A DNA stretch of 64,000 bases from Nocardia cyriacigeorgica GUH-2 (GCF_000284035.1 NC_016887.1:1426001-1490000), one strand, 5' to 3'; positions 45,300 to 55,121 are shown, numbered from the stretch's first letter. Numbers and translations: made by a program. Notes: generated by a model not told the origin, from the sequence alone.

Positions 45300-46136
45300 G
45301 TGAAGCATGTGCACGCCGGGAAGGTGCGCGACCTGTACGAGGACGGCGACACCCTGCTGCTCGTCGCCTCCGACCGGGTGTCGGTCTACGACGTGGTGCT
45401 GCCGACGCCGATCCCGGACAAGGGCTCCCTGCTGACCCAGCTGTCGAACTGGTGGTTCGAATTCTTCGCCGACGTGCCCAATCACGTGCTGTCCACCACC
45501 GATGTGCCTGCCGAGTTCGGTGCGCGCGCGATCCGGGTGAAGCCGCTGCGGATGGTCCAGGTGGAATGCATCGCCCGCGGTTACCTCACCGGATCCGGTC
45601 TGAAGGAGTACCAGCAGAGCGGCACCGTCTCCGGAATCGCGCTGCCGCCGGGGCTGCGGGACGGCGACCGGCTGCCCGAACCGATCTTCACCCCGTCCAC
45701 CAAGGCCGCCGAGGGCCACGATATGGCGATCTCCTTCGCCGACGTGGTCGACCAGGAAGGCCGCGAGGTGGCCGAGCGGCTGCGGGATCTCACCCTGGAC
45801 ATCTACTCGCGTGGCGCCGCGCATGCCGCCGAACGTGGGGTGATCGTGGCCGACACCAAGCTCGAGTTCGGCTGGGACGGCGACACCCTGACCCTGGGTG
45901 ATGAGGTCCTCACCTCCGACTCCTCCCGCTTCTGGCCCGCCGACGAATGGGAACCCGGCCGCCCGCAGCGCTCCTTCGACAAGCAGTTCGTCCGCGACTG
46001 GTCCACCTCCACCGGCTGGGACAAGGAACCGCCCGGCCCGGAGATCCCCGCCGACATCGTCGAGGCCACCCGCAAGAAGTACAGGGAGGCCTACGAGCTC
46101 ATCACCGGCAAGACCTGGGCGGGGTCGCCCGCCTGA
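45300..46136 (+). CDS. purC: Phosphoribosylaminoimidazole-succinocarboxamide synthase
   Basis: A 278-residue SAICAR synthetase of de novo purine synthesis; it joins aspartate to CAIR using ATP. The N-terminal GKVRDLYE, the RPL-type VKPLRMVQVECIARGYLTGS and the C-terminal SDSSRFW plus SFDKQFVRDW are family signatures. The GTG 45300 start has GGAG 7 bp upstream. It is monocistronic and divergent from pepN. It interrupts the order pepN to Rv2466c seen in M. tuberculosis. Confidence 0.94.
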   Translation: MKHVHAGKVRDLYEDGDTLLLVASDRVSVYDVVLPTPIPDKGSLLTQLSNWWFEFFADVPNHVLSTTDVPAEFGARAIRVKPLRMVQVECIARGYLTGSGLKEYQQSGTVSGIALPPGLRDGDRLPEPIFTPSTKAAEGHDMAISFADVVDQEGREVAERLRDLTLDIYSRGAAHAAERGVIVADTKLEFGWDGDTLTLGDEVLTSDSSRFWPADEWEPGRPQRSFDKQFVRDWSTSTGWDKEPPGPEIPADIVEATRKKYREAYELITGKTWAGSPA

Positions 46137-46279
46137 GCGGAGCTTGCGTCATGGCCGGGAAGTTCGCGTCGACGTCATCGACAGCCGGAAACCTCAGCCG
46201 CGACGAGGCGCCCTCGGTAGCGGAGCCTCGGAACCTGTTTCCAGGCGTCGCTGTTGCCGGGCGGGGTAGAACTCGCGCG

Positions 46280-47554
46280 TCATGAGTCCCGCGGCGCTGT
46301 CGGTGCGGGATGTTCTGCACCGGCTTCCCGCGCCGTACGGGAACGCAGGCGCGCGGCCCGGATCATCAGGTAGTCGCGCTCGGCAGTATTCGTCGTGCGC
46401 TGCGCGGCCGCGGTGTAGTGGCTGATCGCGGCGTCGATATCGCCCGCCATCTCATGCAGGTGCCCGCGCACGGCGGCGAGCCGGTGGCTGTCGGCGAGCG
46501 CGTCGGCGACGGTGCCGGTGACCGCGAGGCCCACGGCCGGCCCGTCCACCATGGCGGTGGCCACCGCGCGATTCAACGTCACCATGGGATTGGGCGCGAT
46601 GCGTTCGAGCAGCCGATACAGCGCCAGCACCCGCTCCCAGTCGGTGGTCTCGGTGGTGGCGGCCTGCGCGTGCAGCGCCGCGATCGCCGCCTGGATCTGA
46701 AAGGGCCCGGTCAGGTCGTGGTCCAGGGTCGCCGTGGTCAGGCGGATGCCCTCGGTGATCGCGGCGCGGTCCCAGCGGCGGCGATCCTGTTCGGGTAGCG
46801 GAATCAGTTCGCCATGTGGGCCGGTTCTGGCATCGCGGCGGGCGTCGGTCAGCAGCATGAGGGCGAGCAGGCCGCCCACCTCTGGATCGCCGGGCAGGAT
46901 CCGGTGCACCGCGCGGGTCAGCCGGATCGCCTCAGCGGACAGGTCCGCGCGCCGCAGCCGGTCACCGCTCATCGCGGTGTGGCCCTCGGTGAAAATCAGG
47001 TACAGCACATGCAGCACCGCGTCGAGGCGTTCGCGCCATTCGACGTCGCCGGGGGTGGCGAACGGGCGGTCCAAGGCGGCCAGCCGCTTCTTGGCGCGGG
47101 TGATCCGCTGCGCCATGGTCGCCTCCGGCAGCAGGAACGCTCGCGCGATCTCCGCGGTGCTGAGCCCGCCGACGGCGCGCAACGTCAGGGCGATCGCGGA
47201 CGCCGGCGGCAGCACCGGATGACAGCACAGGAACAACAGCATCAGCGAGTCGTCCTGGGCCGCAACCGCATCGGTCGGTTCGGGTTCGCGCAGGGCGACG
47301 ACGGTTTCTCGATTGCGGCGGGCGACCTCGGCACGCACGGCGTCGGCCATCCGCCGCTGCGCCACCTGGATCAGCCAGCCGCGCGGATTATCCGGCGTGC
47401 CCTCGGCCGGCCACTGAGTGACGGCGGCCAGCAAGGCCTCCTGTAAGGCGTCCTCGGCCGTGCTGAAATCGCCGAACCGGCGCACCAGCGCGGCGAGGAC
47501 CTGGGGCGCGAGCTCACGCAGCAGGTCCTCGGTCGCGCGGTCGTCGGCGATCAC
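46280..47554 (-). CDS. ECF42-type RNA polymerase sigma factor
   Basis: A 424-residue ECF sigma factor. Region 2 (DFSTAEDALQEALLAAV) and region 4 (ALTLRAVGGLSTAEIARAFL, then EATMAQRITRAKKRL) lie in the first 180 residues. The remaining 240 are the C-terminal extension with tetratricopeptide-like helices that defines group ECF42. These sigma factors lack a classical anti-sigma factor and are encoded with a DGPF/YCII-domain protein, as here. GTG 47554 overlaps the YCII stop (GTGA). The frame is open further upstream but that is the YCII gene in another frame. Confidence 0.9.
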   Translation of the reverse strand: MIADDRATEDLLRELAPQVLAALVRRFGDFSTAEDALQEALLAAVTQWPAEGTPDNPRGWLIQVAQRRMADAVRAEVARRNRETVVALREPEPTDAVAAQDDSLMLLFLCCHPVLPPASAIALTLRAVGGLSTAEIARAFLLPEATMAQRITRAKKRLAALDRPFATPGDVEWRERLDAVLHVLYLIFTEGHTAMSGDRLRRADLSAEAIRLTRAVHRILPGDPEVGGLLALMLLTDARRDARTGPHGELIPLPEQDRRRWDRAAITEGIRLTTATLDHDLTGPFQIQAAIAALHAQAATTETTDWERVLALYRLLERIAPNPMVTLNRAVATAMVDGPAVGLAVTGTVADALADSHRLAAVRGHLHEMAGDIDAAISHYTAAAQRTTNTAERDYLMIRAARLRSRTAREAGAEHPAPTAPRDS

Positions 47555-47952
47555 GAATCGGCGGACGGTGCGCTCATCACCGGGCGCACCTCGATGTACT
47601 CCCCGATGGGGGCGCCGCCGGGGCCCGGCGCGGCCGAGGCCTCCGCGGCGATCTCGAGCGCGCGTTCCGGGCTGTCCACGTCGACGATCCAATACCCGGC
47701 CAGGAACTCCTTGGTCTCCGGGAACGGGCCATCGGTGACGACCGGCGCGGTGCGGCCGTCGGAGCTGACGATCCGGGCTTGGTCGGGCCCGGCCAGCCCC
47801 TGGGCGCTGACGAGCTCGCCAGCCGCGGCCAGCTTCTCGCTCAGCGCCCGCTGGAAATCGATATGTGCCTGGATGTCCTCCGGTGCCCACTCGGTGATCG
47901 GGGTATCGCAGTGGGCGGCGGGTCCGTAGGTCTTGATCAGGATGTACTTCAT
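47551..47952 (-). CDS. YCII/DGPF-domain protein partnered with the ECF42 sigma factor
   Basis: A 133-residue small protein of the YCII-related (DGPF) family. The diagnostic stretch is VTDGPFPETKEFLAGYWIVD, near residues 80-99. Members fold like ferredoxin barrels; in ECF42 loci they are thought to be targets or partners of the sigma factor. ATG 47952 has GAGGAG 6 bp upstream. Translationally coupled to the sigma factor gene by a 4-bp overlap. Confidence 0.88.
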   Translation of the reverse strand: MKYILIKTYGPAAHCDTPITEWAPEDIQAHIDFQRALSEKLAAAGELVSAQGLAGPDQARIVSSDGRTAPVVTDGPFPETKEFLAGYWIVDVDSPERALEIAAEASAAPGPGGAPIGEYIEVRPVMSAPSADS

Positions 47953-48064
47953 CTCGGGCTCCTCGTTCTCAGTGCGTCCGGCGACGCTCTCGTGATCAGG
48001 TCGGAGCCCGGCCGGGCGATTCGACACAGTTCCGCACGCAGATATGTGGTGTGCATCACAACAA

Positions 48065-49285
48065 TCAGATGGGGATCGAGGTGTCGGCCAGCCGGTCGGC
48101 ATCCACCGGTTCGCCCGCCAGGATCAATTGCTTGATGCGATCGGTGACATCCCAGACGTTGACGTTCATCCCGGCGAGGACCCGGTTGTCCGCATCCAGC
48201 CAGAACGCGACGAACTCGCGGGCGGCCAGATCCCCGCGCACCACCACCCGCTCGTACTCGCCCGGCGCGACGTAGCCCGTGTACTCCATGCCGAGGTCGT
48301 ATTGATCGGTGAAGAAGTACGGCAGCCGGTCGTAGACCGCGTCCTTGCCGAGCATGGTCGCCGCCGCGACCGCAGGCTGATTCAGTGCGTTGGCCCAGTG
48401 CTCCACCCGGATCCGGCGGCCGAGCAGCGGATGTTCCTGTTCGGCGATATCGCCCACCGCGACGATATCGGGATCGCTGGTGGCCAGGCTCGCGTCCACC
48501 AGCACGCCGTTGTTGACGGCGAGACCGGCGTCGGCCGCGAGTTCGATATTCGGCCGGGCGCCCACCGCGATCAGCACCGCGTCCGCCTCGACGACGCTCC
48601 CGTCGCCCAGTCGCACACCCGTGGCCATCCCGTCCCGGGTGACGATCTCGGCGACCTGCGCACCGAAACGCAGGTCCACCCCGTGCGCGCGATGCAGGTC
48701 GGCGAACACCCCACCCATCTCCGGTCCGAGCGCATTGAGCAGGGGCCCCTCGGCGGCCTCGACGATCGTCACCTCGACGTCGGCCTCGCGCGCGGCGGCG
48801 GCCACCTCGAGCCCGATCCAGCCCGCGCCGATGATGGCCAGCCGCCGGGCACTGCGCAACAGTTCGATCAGCGTGTTCGAATCGTCGACGGTGCGCAGGG
48901 TGTACACCTTCTCCGCGTCCGCCCCGGGGATGGGCAGCGTGCGGGGCGTGGCGCCGGTGGCCAGGGCCAGCTTGTCGTAGGGGAGGGTGGAACCGTCGGG
49001 CAGCGCGATCGTCTTGGCGGCCCGGTCGATCGCGGTGACGGCGGTGCCGAGGCGTAGGTCCACATGATGGTCGCGGTACCACGGCTTGTCCTCGACGGTG
49101 AACTCGTCGAAGGCCTTCTTACCCGCCAGGTACTCCTTCGACAGCGGCGGCCGCTCGTAGGGCAGCTGCTCCTCGTCGGTCAGCAGGGTGATGGCCCCGT
49201 CGAAGTCGTTGTCGCGCAAAGCTTGTGCGACCTTGGCGCCGGCGAGACCGCCACCGACGACGACGAAATGCTGGGCAGAGGTCAT
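48065..49285 (-). CDS. FAD/NAD(P)-dependent ferredoxin reductase-type oxidoreductase
   Basis: A 406-residue flavoprotein. The FAD motif [13 protein letters not shown] is at the N-terminus, the NAD(P)H motif [12 protein letters not shown] is near residue 150, and the second FAD motif has [12 protein letters not shown]-terminal reductase dimerisation domain follows. This is the architecture of ferredoxin/rubredoxin reductases that feed cytochrome P450s or Rieske oxygenases. None of those partners is adjacent, so its electron acceptor is unknown. It is divergent from the DsbA-like gene. Confidence 0.87.
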   Translation of the reverse strand: MTSAQHFVVVGGGLAGAKVAQALRDNDFDGAITLLTDEEQLPYERPPLSKEYLAGKKAFDEFTVEDKPWYRDHHVDLRLGTAVTAIDRAAKTIALPDGSTLPYDKLALATGATPRTLPIPGADAEKVYTLRTVDDSNTLIELLRSARRLAIIGAGWIGLEVAAAAREADVEVTIVEAAEGPLLNALGPEMGGVFADLHRAHGVDLRFGAQVAEIVTRDGMATGVRLGDGSVVEADAVLIAVGARPNIELAADAGLAVNNGVLVDASLATSDPDIVAVGDIAEQEHPLLGRRIRVEHWANALNQPAVAAATMLGKDAVYDRLPYFFTDQYDLGMEYTGYVAPGEYERVVVRGDLAAREFVAFWLDADNRVLAGMNVNVWDVTDRIKQLILAGEPVDADRLADTSIPI

Positions 49286-49450
49286 AGTGGACTCCTAATC
49301 GCCAGGCGAATCGAGCTCCTCGACGCTCAGCTTAGGTGCGCACGCCACGCCGATTCGGTGAATGCGGGAACGAATCGGGCCGGGCGATGGTTTGTCGATA
49401 AGACAGCGGCCACGCCGCTGCGTCCGAGTCTGCGATCGAGAGGAATCGAC

Positions 49451-50104
49451 GTGAGCAATACCGCCGGAGACGCCAAGGGCAAAGATGTCGCCGACTTCTG
49501 GTTCGACCCGCTGTGTCCCTGGTGCTGGATCACCTCACGGTGGATCCTCGAGGTCGAGAAGGTGCGCGATATCGAGGCGCGCTTCCACGTCATGAGCCTG
49601 GCCGTGCTGAACGAGGGCCGCGACCTGCCGCCGCAATACCAGGAACTCATGGACAACGGCTGGGGCCCGGTCCGGGTGGCTATCGCCGCCGCGCGGGAAC
49701 ACGGCGACAAGGTGCTGGCCCCGCTCTACACCGCCATGGGCACCCGGATCCACGATCGCAGGGCCGAATACGAGCGCGAGACCACCGCCGAGACCCTCGC
49801 GGCCGTCATCGCCGACGCACTCGCCGAGACCGGCCTGCCCGCCGAGCTGGCCGAGGCCGCGACCAGCACCGACTACGACGCGGAGCTGCGCGAAAGCCAT
49901 CACGCCGGTATGGACAAGGTCGGCAAGGACGTCGGCACCCCCACCATCCACGTCAACGGTGTGGCCTTCTTCGGCCCAGTGCTCTCGCGCATCCCGCGCG
50001 GTGAGGACGCCGGCAAGGTCTGGGACGGTGTCGTCGCTCTGGCGTCATACCCGCACTTCTTCGAACTCAAGCGCACCCGCACCGAGGACCCGGTCTTCGA
50101 CTGA
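49451..50104 (+). CDS. DsbA-family disulfide oxidoreductase, mycothiol-dependent (Rv2466c-like)
   Basis: A 217-residue cytosolic thioredoxin-fold protein. The active site is CPWC (Cys22-Cys25) in [13 protein letters not shown], followed by an inserted helical domain and the cis-proline region GTPTIHVNG. Rv2466c of M. tuberculosis is a mycothiol-dependent reductase/mycoredoxin-like enzyme with this motif and this neighbourhood (pepN and rpiB). GTG start at 49451 after GAGAGGAA. Its stop directly abuts the stop of the convergent M48 gene. Confidence 0.87.
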   Translation: MSNTAGDAKGKDVADFWFDPLCPWCWITSRWILEVEKVRDIEARFHVMSLAVLNEGRDLPPQYQELMDNGWGPVRVAIAAAREHGDKVLAPLYTAMGTRIHDRRAEYERETTAETLAAVIADALAETGLPAELAEAATSTDYDAELRESHHAGMDKVGKDVGTPTIHVNGVAFFGPVLSRIPRGEDAGKVWDGVVALASYPHFFELKRTRTEDPVFD

Positions 50105-51253
50105 TCAGGCGACCGGCTTCGGCGGCAGGCTCGGCACCTCGCCGTACGGGCCGTATGGATGCTGACCCGGCGGGAACTGCGGGGGAGCGCTCGGGCGCCA
50201 GAACAGGCGGCCGTGCCTGCTGCGATCGCGCAGCGCCCACATCCGCCAGGTCAGCACCGGGTGCGTGGACAGCGCGTTGACGATCCAGACGAAGAAGCCC
50301 TTCTCCTGAGCGGCGCGGTCGGCCATCTCGTCGAAGCCGACCATGGTGTTCATGTATTTGCCCGCGGCGAGGGTGCCCATCGCGGCGCGGGCGCCCTCGT
50401 GCCGGTTGCAGAAGCCGTGGTTGTCGGCGGTGTATTCCTGCGAGCGGATCAGCGAGCTGCCGATGATCGGCAGGAACGGCACCAGGAACATGCCGAGTTG
50501 GCGCCAGTACGAGGTGTGCCCGGCCGCGATATGCCCGACCTCGTGGCCGATGATGAACGCCAGCGCGTCCGGTTCGCGGGCCGCGCCGCCGATTTCGAAC
50601 AGGTCGCTGTAGACCACCACGAACCGCCGGAATCCGTGCCCGGAGGCGAAGGCGTTGATCTGGCCGTTGCCCAGCACCACATAGGCATCCGGCGCCTTGG
50701 CCATGCCGAAACGCGCCGCCGCCTCCTGCACCATCCGGTAACCCTCCGGGAACTGGCTCGGCGACATCTTCACGCCATTGACCCGCTGGGTCGCGTAGTT
50801 CACGCCGCGGCCGAACCAGATCAGGATCGGCGCGAAGACCAGCGCCAGGATGTATTCGTTCACATTGCCGAACACCAGCAGCAGCGCCGCGAACAGATAC
50901 GCCAGCGCGGTCAGCGCCACCACCACGATGAGCAGCGGGATCTCCCACAGATGCCGAGCGGGCATGCCGAACGGTGACAGCCCGCGCGGTTGCCGGGCCG
51001 GTGGCACCGCGGGCGGCACCGGCGCCGACCCATACGCCGGATACCCGCCGGTGGGGTAGCCGGGGTAGGGCAGCCCCGGATACGGCGCCGACGGATACGC
51101 CGACGGCGAGGTGGACGGCGGTGGCTGCGGAACGTCGCTCGACTCGGAACCGGACGACGACCCCTGCGGCGCGTTCTTGCGCAACAACTCTGGCTGCCCC
51201 CCGGACTGATCGGCCTGCGGACGCTGCGGCGGCTGAGGATCGATCGGTTGCAT
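50105..51253 (-). CDS. M48 family membrane metallopeptidase
   Basis: A 382-residue membrane protease. Residues 1-95 are a Pro/Ser/Tyr-rich cytoplasmic tail with YPGLPYPGYP-type repeats. Two hydrophobic helices follow (about 105-150). The zinc motif HEVGH is at residues 237-241 (Glu238 catalytic) and a later acidic ligand lies in SQEYTADNHG. It resembles HtpX-type quality-control proteases but with a long N-terminal tail common in actinobacteria. Its stop lies immediately next to that of the convergent DsbA-like gene, with no base between them. Confidence 0.88.
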   Translation of the reverse strand: MQPIDPQPPQRPQADQSGGQPELLRKNAPQGSSSGSESSDVPQPPPSTSPSAYPSAPYPGLPYPGYPTGGYPAYGSAPVPPAVPPARQPRGLSPFGMPARHLWEIPLLIVVVALTALAYLFAALLLVFGNVNEYILALVFAPILIWFGRGVNYATQRVNGVKMSPSQFPEGYRMVQEAAARFGMAKAPDAYVVLGNGQINAFASGHGFRRFVVVYSDLFEIGGAAREPDALAFIIGHEVGHIAAGHTSYWRQLGMFLVPFLPIIGSSLIRSQEYTADNHGFCNRHEGARAAMGTLAAGKYMNTMVGFDEMADRAAQEKGFFVWIVNALSTHPVLTWRMWALRDRSRHGRLFWRPSAPPQFPPGQHPYGPYGEVPSLPPKPVA

Positions 51254-51433
51254 GGTCGCCCACTCTATTCAGTCCGGCACCGCCGAGTCGGGCCGCCGAG
51301 GGCGGTCCGGGCCCGAGTGTGGCAACCGCCACACTCCGCCCAGAAGCAGCTCTGTGGAAGCGGGCAGTGGCCTCGCACCGCCCCGGTCAGCACCCTCGAC
51401 GGAGACCCGTCGCGCCGCGGATAGGATTCCCCC

Positions 51434-51907
51434 ATGCGCGTATACCTTGGTGCCGACCATGCCGGTTTCGAACTGAAGAATCACGTCAAGGCCCATCTGG
51501 AGCAGGCGGGCCACGAGGTCGTCGACTGCGGCGCCCTCGAATACGACGCGCTCGACGATTACCCCGCCTTCTGCATCGAGGCCGCGCGCCGCACCGTCGC
51601 CGATCCGGGCAGCCTGGGGCTGGTCTTCGGCGGCAGCGGCAACGGCGAGCAGATCGCCGCCAACAAGGTCCCCGGCGCCCGCTGCGCACTGGCCTGGAGC
51701 GTCGAGACCGCCAAGCTGGCCCGCGAGCACAACAACGCCCAGCTCATCGGCATCGGCGGCCGCATGCATTCCACCGAGGAGGCGCTGGCCATCGTCGACG
51801 CGTTCATCAGCACCCCGTGGTCGGAGGAAGCGCGCCACCAGCGCCGCATCGACATCCTCGCCGAGTACGAGAAGACCGGCGTCGCGCCGGCGCTGCCCGG
51901 CCAGTAG
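51434..51907 (+). CDS. rpiB: Ribose-5-phosphate isomerase B
   Basis: A 157-residue isomerase of the pentose phosphate pathway interconverting ribose-5-P and ribulose-5-P. The N-terminal YLGADHAGFELKN and the GSGNGEQIAANKVPG phosphate loop are family signatures. The actinobacterial branch uses a Glu (here in SGNGEQ) in place of the usual active-site Cys. It lies 18 bp before nei; the rpiB-nei1 order is the same as Rv2465c-Rv2464c. Confidence 0.95.
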   Translation: MRVYLGADHAGFELKNHVKAHLEQAGHEVVDCGALEYDALDDYPAFCIEAARRTVADPGSLGLVFGGSGNGEQIAANKVPGARCALAWSVETAKLAREHNNAQLIGIGGRMHSTEEALAIVDAFISTPWSEEARHQRRIDILAEYEKTGVAPALPGQ

Positions 51908-51925
51908 GACCGGCTGTATTCGACC

Positions 51926-52723
51926 GTGCCGGAGGGTCATACGCTGCACCGCCTGGCGAGGCTGCATCAGCGGCGGCTGGCAGGCGGTGTGGTGCGGGTA
52001 TCGAGCCCACAGGGCAAATTCGCCGACGGCGCCGCCCGGGTGGACCGGCAGGTCCTGGTGCGCTCCGAGGCGTGGGGCAAACATCTACTGCACCACTACG
52101 AATCCGGGCTGGTCGTGCACGTGCATCTCGGGTTGTACGGCAGCTTCACCGAATCGGCGATCCCGATGGGGGAGCCGGTCGGGCAGGTCCGGATGCGGCT
52201 GGCCGGTGCGGATTTCGGCACGGACCTGCGCGGGCCGACCGCCTGTGAGGTGTTGACGGCTCCCGAGGTCGGTGCGCTCGTCGACCGGCTCGGTCCCGAT
52301 CCGCTGCGCCGCGGCGCCGATCCCGACCGTGCCTGGCGGCGGATTCATCGTTCCCGCAGGCCGATCGGGTCACTGCTGATGGACCAGCAGGTCATCGCCG
52401 GGGTCGGCAACGTCTACCGGGCCGAGGTCCTCTATCGCCACGGCATCGCACCGCAGCGACCGGGCACCGCCCTCGCACTCGACGAGTGGGAAGCGCTGTG
52501 GGCCGACCTGGTGCAGCTCATGCGGGTGGGCGTGCGCCGCGGCAAGATGCACGTGGTGCGGCCCGAACACGATCACGGCGAACCGTCCTATGCGCCGGAC
52601 CGCCCGCGCACCTACGTCTATCGCCGCGCGGGCGCGCCCTGCCGGATCTGCGGTACCCCGGTAGCTCATTCGGTGCTGGAGGGGCGAAACCTCTTCTGGT
52701 GTCCGGCATGTCAGCCGAAATAA
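51926..52723 (+). CDS. nei: Endonuclease VIII-like DNA glycosylase (Nei1/Fpg family)
   Basis: A 265-residue base-excision repair enzyme. After Met removal the catalytic N-terminal Pro-Glu (MPEGHTLHR) is exposed. The helix-two-turn-helix contains QQVIAGVGNVYRAEVLY, and the C-terminal zinc finger is CRICGTP...FWCPAC. It excises oxidised pyrimidines and cleaves the AP site. The GTG start at 51926 yields the essential PE terminus. Orthologue of Rv2464c. Confidence 0.92.
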   Translation: MPEGHTLHRLARLHQRRLAGGVVRVSSPQGKFADGAARVDRQVLVRSEAWGKHLLHHYESGLVVHVHLGLYGSFTESAIPMGEPVGQVRMRLAGADFGTDLRGPTACEVLTAPEVGALVDRLGPDPLRRGADPDRAWRRIHRSRRPIGSLLMDQQVIAGVGNVYRAEVLYRHGIAPQRPGTALALDEWEALWADLVQLMRVGVRRGKMHVVRPEHDHGEPSYAPDRPRTYVYRRAGAPCRICGTPVAHSVLEGRNLFWCPACQPK

Positions 52724-52810
52724 CCGACGCGGAGCCTACCGACCGAGCCGGCTGCGGCCGCGCCGATTCACTCCGCGTGTCGCATGATTCGCGGGTGTCG
52801 TGTCGGCCTT

Positions 52811-53767
52811 TCAACCGGCGACGGCCGCCCCGATGCCCTCCTCGTCGGCGTCGGCGAGCGCGAAGCGGCGCCCGCCCGCGGTCTTGGCCGAGTACATCGC
52901 CCGGTCCGCCCGGCGCAGCAGATCGGTGAAATCGCAGGGACTGCCCGGCGGTGAATACGCCGTGCCCACGCTCGCCGACACCGGCACCGGACCCGCCGAC
53001 GACCACACCGGATCACGCAGCGCGGCCACGATCCGATGGGCGAGATCGCCGAGGTTGTTGCGCGGCGGGTTGGTGGCCAGCACGAATTCGTCGCCGCCGT
53101 AGCGGCAGATGACGGTATCGGGCGGGCACACCTCACGCAGCCGGTTGGCCAGATCGACCAGCACCTCGTCGCCCACGGCATGGCCGTAGCCGTCGTTGAT
53201 CTGCTTGAAGCGGTCCAGATCGATCAGCAGCAGCCCGATTCCGCGCGTCGGGTCCGCGGCCATCAACCGCACCCGATCTTGCAGCAGCGTGCGATTGGCT
53301 AGGTCGGTCAGCGCGTCGTGGGTGGCCTCGTGACGCAGCCGGTGCTGGAGCGCGGCGATCTCCTGCACCCGCACCGAGACCGCCGCCGAGATGTGCTGTT
53401 CCTGCTGGGCCAGCGCACGTTCCTGCAGCGCCTGGGCATAGCTGTCGATGGCCTGGCTGGCCACGAACGGCCACCGGGTCGCGGCCAGCGATCCGGGCGG
53501 GCCCGCCCGGAAACCGAGCAGCGTCCGAGTCGCCTGCGCCAGCATGCGAATTCGTTCCAACGGCGCCTCGGCCAGCCGCGCACCGAGGGATCGGGCTTCG
53601 AGCACTGGAAATGGTTCGGATCGGGCCAGTTCGAGCAAGCGCTCGATGATCTCGATCAGAACAGGTTCCAGCTGTTGTGGGGCCGCCTCGACACCGGGCT
53701 CGGCGCATACCGTGCGCGCCCAAGCTCGTGCGGTCGCGGCGACCGGCGGTCGCTGTTCAGCCGGCAT
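52811..53767 (-). CDS. GGDEF domain protein, probable diguanylate cyclase
   Basis: A 318-residue cytoplasmic protein. The N-terminal 150 residues are helical and unassigned. The C-terminal GGDEF domain has THDALTDLANRTLL, LLIDLDRFKQIND and the intact active-site YGGDEF, so it probably makes c-di-GMP. No EAL domain and no membrane helices are seen. ATG 53767 is used; GTG 53776 is possible. In M. tuberculosis lipP and tig follow nei1, so this gene marks a local difference. Confidence 0.87.
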   Translation of the reverse strand: MPAEQRPPVAATARAWARTVCAEPGVEAAPQQLEPVLIEIIERLLELARSEPFPVLEARSLGARLAEAPLERIRMLAQATRTLLGFRAGPPGSLAATRWPFVASQAIDSYAQALQERALAQQEQHISAAVSVRVQEIAALQHRLRHEATHDALTDLANRTLLQDRVRLMAADPTRGIGLLLIDLDRFKQINDGYGHAVGDEVLVDLANRLREVCPPDTVICRYGGDEFVLATNPPRNNLGDLAHRIVAALRDPVWSSAGPVPVSASVGTAYSPPGSPCDFTDLLRRADRAMYSAKTAGGRRFALADADEEGIGAAVAG

Positions 53768-54172
53768 GGCGCTCACCGGACACAGGTGACGACTCCGCGC
53801 GGGCTCCCCGATCCGAGCCCGACACCGGCGTCGCACCGGTCGTTCTCACTGCTACGCGGATGGTCCACCTCGTCGGGTGCACGCTCACCGCCCCCTTTCC
53901 AGATACCCCCGTCCGGCAAAAAGGATCCTAGCAAGCCGATCGGCCTCGAAAAACGCCGTTCTGCAACGAGTTCTCGGTGCTGAACGCTGGGCGATCGGGT
54001 ATGTGATCGCTGTGCCCGCGAAAGTGTTACACAACAATTCGGGTTAGCTCGAAAATCGCCGGGAGACCGGCCGCGCGCTGGGGCGGGGGGCTGATTGGCG
54101 TTACCGGACGCGAGTTCGGTACAGTCGCTCATGCACACGACATCGTGGCGATCCCATCGATGTCGTATGCCT
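53768..54172. other. Intergenic stretch without a recognisable gene
   Basis: About 400 bp between the GGDEF gene and tRNA-Gly. Open frames here are short and have no family features or consistent codon bias. It presumably holds the promoters for the GGDEF gene (minus) and the tRNA pair (plus). An A/T-richer patch (GTGTTACACAACAATTCGG) lies near 54023-54041. No clear promoter pair could be fixed. Confidence 0.5.
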
Positions 54173-54243
<71 letters not shown>

Positions 54244-54275
54244 CACACGCAATATGCTCGCCCCTGGCGAGGCCT

Positions 54276-54352
<77 letters not shown>

Positions 54353-54360
54353 TCGAAAAA

Positions 54361-54391
54361 AAAGCCCCTGACCAGTGCGGCCAGGGGCTTT
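54361..54391. terminator. Bidirectional terminator between tRNA-Pro and merR
   Basis: AAAGCCCCTG (54361-54370) pairs with its complement at 54382-54391 across an 11-nt loop, with a run of eight A on one side and CTTTCT on the other. It can end both the tRNA transcript (plus) and the MerR gene (minus). Confidence 0.9.
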
Positions 54392-54404
54392 CTGCGGTCT
54401 GCGA

Positions 54405-55121
54405 TCAGACGCCGTCGGTGGCCATCGGCGCGGGCAGCTCGGCATGCCGGGCGAAGGCCTGATCGATGAGTTCGGAGGCGGCCCTGGTGGCGATGAGGCG
54501 GGCGATGGCGAGGTCGGTCTCGAGCTTGGTGCGGTCCTTGGGGGTGCGGGCGGACTGCTCATAGCTCTGGCCGGCCAGCAGGTAGAAGACCTCCGAGGCG
54601 TACCGGTCGGCGATCCGGTCGCAATCGGCGCGCAGCCGCTCGACGAACTGGAAGGTCGCGTCCACCGCGAGGCCGGCGTCGCTGAGCCGGGTGGCCAGAT
54701 CGCAGCAGCGCGGGTTGGTCACTCGGTAGGCGTCGAGCGGATCGTCGCTGGCGGCCAGCGCCTGCTTCACGTAATCCGGCAGCTCGGGTTGTGCCTCGCG
54801 TTCGGGCTGCTCCTCGGCCTGACGAGGAGTCGCCGACGGCTCAGCGGCCGGCTGATCGGCGACCCCGAGCACGTCGGCCAGGCCGTCGCCGCGATCCCAG
54901 GCATCGAGCAGTTCGCGGATGCCGTTGAGCTTCATGCCGCGCCCGAGTAGCCGGCTGATGGTCTGCAGCCGGTTCAAGTGGTCGGACCCGTAGTAGCCGA
55001 TCCGTCCCCGTACATCGGGTGACGGCAAGAGCCCCCGTTCGTGGTACACGCGCACGCTGCGCACGGTGGTATCGGCTACCCGCGCCAGTTCGTCGATCGT
55101 GTACTCCGCCTCTGCTGCCAT
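54405..55121 (-). CDS. MerR family transcriptional regulator
   Basis: A 238-residue regulator. The N-terminal MerR helix-turn-helix and wing (YTIDELARVADTTVRSVRVY, then HERGLLPSPDVRGRIGYYG) are followed by the dimerisation helix. There is a variable Pro/Glu-rich linker (residues 88-115) and a C-terminal helical domain of about 120 residues with no recognised ligand motif. ATG 55121. Divergent from the WhiB-like gene, with direct repeats in the shared promoter region that are likely binding sites. Confidence 0.87.
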   Translation of the reverse strand: MAAEAEYTIDELARVADTTVRSVRVYHERGLLPSPDVRGRIGYYGSDHLNRLQTISRLLGRGMKLNGIRELLDAWDRGDGLADVLGVADQPAAEPSATPRQAEEQPEREAQPELPDYVKQALAASDDPLDAYRVTNPRCCDLATRLSDAGLAVDATFQFVERLRADCDRIADRYASEVFYLLAGQSYEQSARTPKDRTKLETDLAIARLIATRAASELIDQAFARHAELPAPMATDGV

